A stretch of 64,000 bases of DNA from Harmonia axyridis. Taxonomy: Eukaryota; Arthropoda; Insecta; Coleoptera; Coccinellidae. Positions 57,495 through 64,000 of this stretch are shown piece by piece; within the stretch, counting starts at the first letter, position 1; each line of letters begins with the position of its first letter. The stretch lies in assembly GCF_914767665.1 (NCBI RefSeq), contig NC_059501.1, positions 38,416,501 through 38,480,500 of the forward strand. Direction: 5' to 3'. The position numbers were made by a program, and so were the translations under genes. The notes under the pieces were generated by a model. That model searched no databases. It was not told the DNA's origin and worked only from the letters and a program-made list of their open reading frames with translations.

Positions 57495-58260
57495 TAAGTG
57501 TAAGGTTGTATAAAAAGTAAGTTTTTGAGTATGGATGAAGTATTGAGCATGTAGATTTATCTCAGAAACGGATCGAAAGATATTTATAGATTTTGGGGTG
57601 TGAGTAATTTGTGACCTGGCCGATATTATGGTGGTATTCTTGTCAGATCTTCACTTTTTTAAATCCTTAGGAAAAAATGAATATTTTTCATATGATGTTC
57701 CCCAAACTTGTATGCCATAATCTCGGAGTTAGAGCAACATTTAAAATTTCTTCGCTGTTGCGCATTCGCCGTATTGTAAGTACGGGAAGCCAGTTAGGAA
57801 TGTGCTGGCAGACAAATCAACAGATTTCGTGTTGATAATGAGATGAAATAATATTTACTGAACCATTTAGACAAAAGCACAGTGTATTGGACAAGTCATA
57901 AACATCAACAAATTAAATGGAGATAAATAAAGAGAGTAATCCACTTAATACAATTATCTTCTAGAGAAACTAGAAAACTTCAGAGTTTTCATCAAATCAG
58001 GTAGATTATTGAACAATATAACACTTTGATATTTTTCAGATGTTTCAAATTTAGCAGTTCTATGCTTCGATATCAAATTACCATATAAATCTTACAAACC
58101 TTATAAAATCTTACCGAGTCTTCTTCTCTTAGGTCTGGAGGAATTCTTCCTTGCGTTGCGTTGTTCAATGACAAATGCGAAATATAATGTAAATGTAACT
58201 ACAACTCCGAAATCGCAGTACCTACTATTATGTGAGGAACATCAATTGGAAAATATCCAG
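57495..58260. other. No gene seen
   Basis: AT-rich sequence between two elements. Confidence 0.35.
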
Positions 58261-58289
58261 CTAGCCCAGTCATATTAGGTAAAAAAAGG

Positions 58290-59300
58290 GGTCAACCTCG
58301 GAATGAAAGATAATAAGCTGCAAATTGGTATGAACCTTTGTTTTGTCATTCTAAATGTTGTCTCAAAAGTCACAATCGTTATCGTGTCCGCGTCTCAAGA
58401 TATTCAAGGTCAAAGGTCACAAAAATCGGTTTTTCGCGAATATCTGGCTTCCTATCGGTTAAATGAGATTTGCATTTATTATAAAAGTTGTAGGCTATAA
58501 AATTCCCTACAACTTTTGTTTGAACTTTTTTTCATACGACCAACCGTTTTGAAGGTAGAGCGCGAAGAGTGCACATCGTACAGTCATATACGGCCTAATG
58601 AAGAAAATACATATAGCCCAGTCATATTAGGGCTTTCACCTCGGAATGAAAGATAATAAGCTGCAAATTGGTATGAACCTTTGTTTTGTCATTCTAAATG
58701 TTGTCTCAAAAGTCAAAATCGTTATCGTGTCCGCGTCTCAAGATATTCAAGGTCAAAGGTCACAAAAATCGGTTTTTCGCGAGTATCTGGCTTCCTATCG
58801 GTTAAATGAGATTTGCATTTATTATAAAAGTTGTAGGCTATGAAATTCCCTACAACTTTTGTTTAAACTTTTTTTTCATACGACCAACCGTTTTGAAGGT
58901 AGAGCGCGAAGAGTGCACATCGTACAGTCATATACGGCCTAATGAAGAAAATACATATAGCCCAGTCATATTAGGGCTTTCACCTCGGAATGAAAGATAA
59001 TAAGCTGCAAATTGGTATGAACCTTTGTTTTGTCATTCTAAATGTTGTCTCAAAAGTCAAAATCGTTATCGTGTCCGCGTCTCAAGATATTCAAGGTCAA
59101 AGGTCACAAAAATCGGTTTTTCGCGAATATCTGGCTTCCTATCGGTTAAATGAGATTCGCATTTATTATAAAAGTTGTAGGCTATGAAATTCCCTACAAC
59201 TTTTGTTTAAACTTTTTTTTCATACGACCAACCGTTTTGAAGGTAGAGCGCGAAGAGTGCACATCGTACAGTCATATACGGCCTAATGAAGAAAATACAT
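58290..59300 (+). repeat. Three tandem 344-bp units
   Basis: Unit starts recur at exact spacing (343 and 344 bp) with only a few substitutions between them, implying recent duplication or homogenisation. The 65-codon frames within the units are by-products of the repeat. Confidence 0.9.
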
Positions 59301-59422
59301 ATGATCCCGATATTCTGGAAGGTTTGGAGATGAACATGACAGATAATGAGGATGATGACAATGAATCGAACATTTTTGAGCGACAAGAAGAAGAAGACGA
59401 CGAAGAAGAAGAAGATAATTAG
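59301..59422 (+). pseudogene. Acidic C-terminal coding fragment of unknown origin
   Basis: Where the third unit ends, the frame enters DPDILEGLEMNMTDNEDDDN, then ESNIFERQEEEDDEEEEDN and a stop. This is followed by AT-rich sequence with AATAAA signals (near 59519 and 59568). The composition and the stop plus poly-A-like context look like the real 3' end of a gene, for example the acidic tail of a transposase or a captured host gene. No family is recognised. It has no start of its own. Confidence 0.4.
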
Positions 59423-60119
59423 CTTCCATTTCCAATTTCATTACAATTAAAATCAACAAAGATACTTTTGATATTTGAACTCACATTTTGATAAATGTAT
59501 ATTATGCCGTATTTAATAATAAATAAAAATATGTGTAAAATATATACTCTTACTATCATTTTAACTTAAAATAAAACTAAAATATATAATCCAGAATTAA
59601 TAATATTTTATACTTAAATAGTTAAATATGAATAATTATATATAAATAATCAAGTTACTTACTTTAATTAAATATAAATAATTAATAGTTAGTACATAAA
59701 TAATAGGCATTGTTTAATAATTATAATTTCCAAGTAAATAATTGACTTTATAACGTACTGATAACCATAACTCACGCTTGACCTTGCATTAGGCCGTATA
59801 TGACTGTACGATGTGCACTCTTCGCGCTCTACCTTCAAAACGGTTGGTCGTATAAAAAAAAAGTTCAAACAAAAGTTGTAGGGAATTTTATAGCCTACAA
59901 CTTTTATGATAAATGCAAATCTCATTTAACCGATAGGAAGCCAGATATTCGCGAAAAACCGATTTTTGTGACCTTTGACCTTGAATATCTTGAGACGCGG
60001 ACACGATAACGATTGTGACTTTTGAGACAACATTTAGAATGACAAAACAAAGGTTCATACCAATTTGCAGCTTATTATCTTTCATTCCGAGGTGAAAGCC
60101 CTAATATGACTGGGCTAAG

Positions 60120-60385
60120 CATGTTCTGCGGATTTCAAAAGGCCAAAATATATATAGCTTGATTCATTTGGAGTAACAAAGTTCATTATCATTCCGGAAA
60201 GAGGAAATATCTAACAACTAAAAACTGAAAAACCCACTCTGTATAATGATTCAACCTTCAATGGAAAAACTTCACATAATATTATTTATGACATTTCGAA
60301 GTGTAAAAAGGATCAGATGAGAAATATCCATATGAATTTCATATCAAATAACGTGTTCAGTCTGGATCGAGATATTGAAGGTTAC
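60120..60385. other. No gene seen
   Basis: AT-rich linker; CCACTCTGTATA at 60234 may be an element end. Confidence 0.3.
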
Positions 60386-60389
60386 GCTA

Positions 60390-61220
60390 CATTTGTTGTT
60401 TGAAACATAGATAAAAACGAGTTTCGTGTATTGATCGCTGTTTTTTATGAGAAAAAATACGATTCAAGCAAACAATGGCTTTATAAGTTTTATTTAGACT
60501 CTAACAACAACGGTTAAGGTGGTATATACTCGCTTCAAACGTGGTCGAAGAACCACCGACGATACTGAAGTTGTTCGAATTCTGCAAATATCCTAAAAGC
60601 CCACGTGGTTATGAGCGATCGTAAATTGAAGTTGCGTGAGTTGAAGATATCAGAACGCAATCTCTAACCTATTTTGTTCGAAATTGGTGTCAAAAGCTAA
60701 AACGCATCGTCGATTTAAAATGCTGTTTGGAGCTGTTTCAGCGAAATAAACGGGATTTCTTGCGACAATATGCGAAAGTTGACGTATCATGGATTCATCA
60801 CTACACTCCTGAGTCAAAGAGAGCGTCAGCTGTGAGTGAAAGCCGTCCAAAGCGAATAAAATTCCAAACATCAGATGGCAAGGTTATGGTAGGTAAGCAT
60901 ATTTTGGGACGTGCTTGGTATATTTATCACAGACTGACTATCTTTAAAGATATTGAACAGTGAATCAACGAAAACCATGGTCAAATTGATAAATTGCACT
61001 TCCAACTTATTCATCATATCCGGCCTTCGGTGATTTCTTACTTTTGCAGACCTCAAAAGGATAGTCCATGGAAAAAAATTTGGATCGAATGAAAAAAATT
61101 ATATCTAATGTTGAAGCATATTTCGACAGCAAAGACGAATCTTTTTACAGAAAAGTTGGAAGAGCGTTGGAGAATTTAGGTATCACTCTTAAAGATGACT
61201 ATGAAGATCAATGAAGTCGC
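60390..61220 (+). pseudogene. cecropia/SETMAR-type mariner transposase pseudogene
   Basis: Order is kept on the + strand. It includes the N-terminal EFRVLIAVFYEKK, YTRFKRGRRTTDDTE linker, and a degraded HTH. Then LFQRNKRDFLRQYAKVDVSW and IHHYTPESKR surround the first catalytic position, where DETW reads DVSW; the glutamate is lost while the aspartate stays. After SDGKVMV most of the second and third aspartate blocks are deleted. The C-terminal ISNVEAYFDSKDESFYRKVG and RALE helix remains near 61090-61175. It is related to but distinct from the copy at 37640-38933. Confidence 0.8.
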
Positions 61221-61238
61221 TTTTAAAAAGAAATGTTT

Positions 61239-61241
<3 letters not shown>

Positions 61242-61272
<31 letters not shown>
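61242..61272. repeat. (AAT)n tract at the 5' junction of the R4/Dong-type LINE
   Basis: About ten AAT units end directly at the first codon of the truncated LINE frame. A matching short ATA/AAT tract (63344-63356) lies on the other side of the LINE. Confidence 0.95.
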
Positions 61273-61274
<2 letters not shown>

Positions 61275-63273
61275 TCGATCGAAGGAACTGCTGATAATAG
61301 ATTCCATCATATGCAACCAAGCCTTCAAAAAACACAGAAATCTTTTTATGACATATTTTGACTATAAGAAGGCCTTCGACTCTATTCCACATGGGTGGCT
61401 GACAAAAATTTTGGAAATATACAAGATCGATCCAATTACAATAAACTTTCTGAAGTATGCAATGTGCAACTGGAGAACGAATATCGAACTCTCTACAGCG
61501 AACATAATTACTAAAGATATTCCAATAAAAAGGGGAATTTTCCAAGGAGATTCGTTGAGTCCCTTATGGTTCTGCTTGGCGCTGAACCCCCTTTCTAAAC
61601 AACTGAATGCTACTGAAAAAGGTTTCAATGTGAAAGGAAACAGAAATAATATTGCACTCAATCATTTGCTATACATGGATGACCTCAAACTTATAACAGG
61701 CAACAAAAACCACTTGCAAATTATGGTCAAACTGGTGGAAAATTTTTCGGAAGACGTGGGGATGAAATTCGGATTGGACAAGTGTCGTACTATTAGCGTA
61801 GTGCGTGGAAAAATCCAAGATGAACCGATAGCTCTCTCCAATGGACAGGAGATAGAAGCAATGAAATCGGACGATCTTTATAAATACCTAGGAATGAAAC
61901 AAAACCGACGAATAAACCATCAAAGAATGAAGGAAGACTTAACAACTGAGTTCATTAGGAGAATCAACAAAATTGTGAAAACAAACCTCAACAGCAAGAA
62001 CATGACGAGAGCTATCAATACATATGCATGTTCAATTCTTACATACTCTTTCGGTATCATTCCATGGACCAAAACAGATATGGAAAACCTGCAACGCAAA
62101 ATGAGAACCTTGATGACGAAAGCACACAAGCACCATCCGAAAAGTAGCATTGAGAGGACGACACTGCCGAGGAATAAAGGAGGCAGAGGTCTGCTAGACA
62201 TCATGGAACTTGCCCATGGTCAAATTGAATGCCTACGAACATACTTCAAAGACAAATCAGGCACGTCAGAGATCTACAAAGTACTGTGTGAAGCAGACGA
62301 ATCAACACCTTTACAACTGCATAAGGAGCAATTGTCATACAACCACCAGACAATCCAAGAAAAACTGCAAAGATGGAGAGAAAAGCCCCTACATGGACGA
62401 CATTTCAACGAGGTGAACCAGGATCATGTCGACATTGAAGCGTCGAACTATTGGCTCACATCAGGTGCGATGTATCCAGAAACGGAAGGATTTCTTTTAG
62501 CCATCCAAGATCAAGTGATCTCAACAAAAAATTACTGCAAACATATCATAAAGGATCGAACTATTACTGACGATCGATGCCGTTATGGTTGTCCAACGAA
62601 CGAGACAATCCAACATATCACGGGAGGATGTCAAATGTTTGCAGGAAATGAATATAAAGAGAGACACGATGCAGTAGGAAAGATACTACACCAAGAAATG
62701 GCAACTAAATTAACACTAATTAATTCTGAAAAAGTGCCATACTACAAGTACCGACCGGAAACCATCCTGGAAAACGAACGCTATAAACTGTACTGGGATC
62801 GTACAGTTTTGACTGATAAAACAGTCCCACACAACAGGCCAGATATATTGCTAGTTGATAAACAACAAAAGGCAGCAATACTCATCGACGTAGCAATACC
62901 TAATAACAACAACATGCGTCAAAAAGAGGTCGAAAAAATTTCAAAATATAGGGACCTCGAATTTCAGATAAAGCGCCAGTGGGGAATGATATCAACGAGA
63001 ACTATTCCAATTATCATCTCAACAACAGGAATAGTACCCAAAAATCTCAAGAGAAATATCAAGCAACTAGGACTTAGTGAGTATATATGTAATATAATGC
63101 AAAAAGCTGTTCTTTTAGGTACTGCAAGGACGGTGAGAAAATTCCTAGGAAGCGAAGGACAGGTCCAAGGATCGCGTGTAAGAGGACCAGAAGTTCGACG
63201 AGAACCAGGGGGACCACAAGGACCGGACACGACCGAGCTCAGCCCTTCTGATATTTTAAATATCTGGGATTGA
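61273..63273 (+). CDS. R4/Dong-type LINE polyprotein, C-terminal 667 codons (reverse transcriptase and restriction-like endonuclease)
   Basis: The frame is open from the truncation point; the first ATG is 61348 (641 residues, numbering used here). The reverse transcriptase palm shows DYKKAFDSIPH (residues 5-15), QGDSLSP (66-72) and YMDD (109-112), all intact. A zinc knuckle C-x3-C-x7-H-x4-C follows (C411, C415, H423, C428). Next is a restriction-like endonuclease with PD (498-499), D514 in LIDVAIP and KYRDL (533-537). This order is specific to R2/R4-type LINEs that use site-specific target-primed reverse transcription. The N-terminal DNA-binding fingers and first RT motifs are missing through 5' truncation, so it is not a complete protein, but no stop or frameshift is seen. 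That implies recent insertion. Confidence 0.9.
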
Positions 63274-63341
63274 GTGAATGTTCCTCTTAGCGAGGAGTGA
63301 GAAGCCGACGGCGAGGATAAATCCTACGCGTATAGGCAAAA
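61273..63341 (+). mobile_element. 5'-truncated R4/Dong-type LINE inserted in a TAA repeat
   Basis: The element runs from the TAA-repeat junction to a short GC-richer 3' untranslated region (63274-63341). It is flanked by AAT/ATA repeats on both sides. Insertion into TAA repeats is the known habit of Dong elements. The single frame is intact to its stop. Confidence 0.8.
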
Positions 63342-64000
63342 GTCGATAATAATAATATTTATTCATGCTATTACATTTCACAATGTTTACATACGTCAAA
63401 TACAAAAAGAAAATATATACTCATGAAAAATCCTGAAAATTATTCAAATAGTATTCATTCAATGAGAAAAAACATTTATTCAACAAGTATTTTTTCAAAC
63501 AAAGTTTGAATTGTTTAGTAGGCATCGCCCTCACAGTGGGTGGCAGGCTGTTGAAGAGCTTAGGCCCATAGTAAGTTACACCGCACTTTACCTTATTGAT
63601 TCTGTGGAAATCAGGATAAATTAGATCTCTTTTTCGTGTGTTATATTCATGAATATCCTGGTGTGTTCTATATTCCTCCTCATGCGACTTTACAAACAAC
63701 AAACACTGAAAAATGAACAGACACGGGACAGTAAGTATTTGTTTATCCTGAAAGACATGTTTGCATTCATCTCTGTAATTAAGTCTACCCAAAACTCTGA
63801 TAGCCTTTCTTTGCAATCCAAAGAGTCGTTTCACACCAGCATCATGACCCCAGCACAAAATACCATATGTTATCCTAGATTCTATGAATCCACGATACAC
63901 AGACAATAACACAGAATCCGACACAACATCAGTTAATGACCGCAATGCAAAAACACCTGACGTAATTGAACTACAGACTTTATCGATGTGAGCATTCCAA
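63342..64000 (-). mobile_element. APE-type LINE, 3' end (continues beyond the window)
   Basis: On the minus strand the 3' untranslated region ends in CATGAATAAATATTATTATT, the same style of ATT tail as the LINE at 19245-21160. The R4/Dong-type LINE lies within this tail, with the rest of the AAT repeat at 61242-61272. Confidence 0.75.
63421..64000 (-). pseudogene. LINE reverse-transcriptase C-terminal region, cut by the window edge
   Basis: An open minus-strand frame (stop at 63421) has VLLSVYRGFIESRITYGILC, WGHDAGVKRLFGLQRKAIRV, the RDECKHVF block, QILTVPCLFIFQCLLF, DIHEYNTRKRD and a C-terminal CGVTYYGPKLFNSLP and FKLCLKKYLL. This is the post-palm domain of APE-type LINEs (the SYGILFWG...QKRAIR...NTR pattern). 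The palm would lie past 64000. The visible part has no stop up to about 63945, so it could be an intact 3' end; upstream integrity is unknown. Confidence 0.8.

Larger units (their letters stand above)
58262..60116. mobile_element. Fold-back element built of 344-bp tandem units
   Basis: The outer ends TAGCCCAGTCATATTAGG and CCTAATATGACTGGGCTA are inverse. The left arm holds three direct units of 343-344 bp (frames beginning at 58303, 58646 and 58990) that are almost identical. The right arm is one inverted unit (about 59785-60110). Each unit contains an inner inverted repeat (AAAAGTTGTAGG...CCTACAACTTTT). The centre (59300-59785) is unique: an acidic frame followed by very AT-rich sequence. 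Confidence 0.8.

Noticed and set aside
58303..59187. Three tandem 65-residue protein genes
   Set aside because: Identical frames arise because the 344-bp unit is repeated; the inverted copy at 59888-60085 shows the same. There is no domain or start context.
1..64000. CRISPR array or prokaryotic defence system
   Set aside because: The window is eukaryotic: spliced exons, LINEs and mariner elements. No regularly spaced short repeats with unique spacers were found.

Overview
This is an AT-rich, intron- and transposon-dominated stretch of an insect nuclear genome. The insect call rests on the transposon content (mauritiana- and cecropia-type mariners, Tc1-like elements, Jockey-type and APE-type LINEs, an R4/Dong-type LINE) and on three exons of a Sidestep-family immunoglobulin gene. 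A beetle is plausible but cannot be proved from the sequence. There are no prokaryotic-style operons, and almost every long reading frame belongs to a mobile element or its relic.

Host gene. The one convincing resident gene runs on the + strand across most of the window. Three exons (4758-4909, 13504-13648, 41315-41442) have good splice sites and matching phases. Joined, they encode one complete Ig domain and the start of the next, with the signature of Sidestep (Side) family cell-surface receptors. The introns between them are about 8.6 kb and 27.7 kb. The 5' and 3' parts of the gene lie outside the window.

Intron contents. (a) 0.98-4.5 kb: two long fold-back elements with TA target duplications. 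(b) 5.4 kb: a tRNA-derived SINE. (c) 6.8-13.1 kb: a Tc1-like copy carrying a small MITE, a hAT-like inverted-repeat region, a mauritiana-type mariner and a second mariner-like transposase relic. (d) 14.9-21.2 kb: LINE relics, a fold-back cluster whose arms contain about 140-bp repeats, and nested inserts. (e) 22.6-23.9 kb: a full-length Tc1-like copy with TIRs. (f) 27.6-33.8 kb: more fold-back elements, one still holding a mariner-like transposase relic. (g) 35.6-40.9 kb: a LINE tail, a nearly full-length mariner and a hexanucleotide array. Beyond exon 3: (h) 41.9-50.6 kb: a third Tc1-like family, other TIR elements and several LINE pieces. (i) 52.7-57.5 kb: a mosaic of DNA transposons. (j) 58.3-60.1 kb: a fold-back element containing a 344-bp tandem triplet. 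(k) 60.4-64 kb: a mariner relic next to a LINE whose ATT tail has been invaded by an R4/Dong-type LINE with an intact 667-codon frame.

Most notable observations. A 762-bp TIR element at 56725-57486, with a 6-bp target duplication, carries a fragment of a KLHL18-like BTB gene. The R4/Dong-type LINE sits inside the TAA-repeat tail of another LINE. The 344-bp tandem fold-back ends in an acidic open frame that looks like the 3' end of a gene. Element boundaries and family assignments come from reading motifs and repeats by eye; no database search was run.
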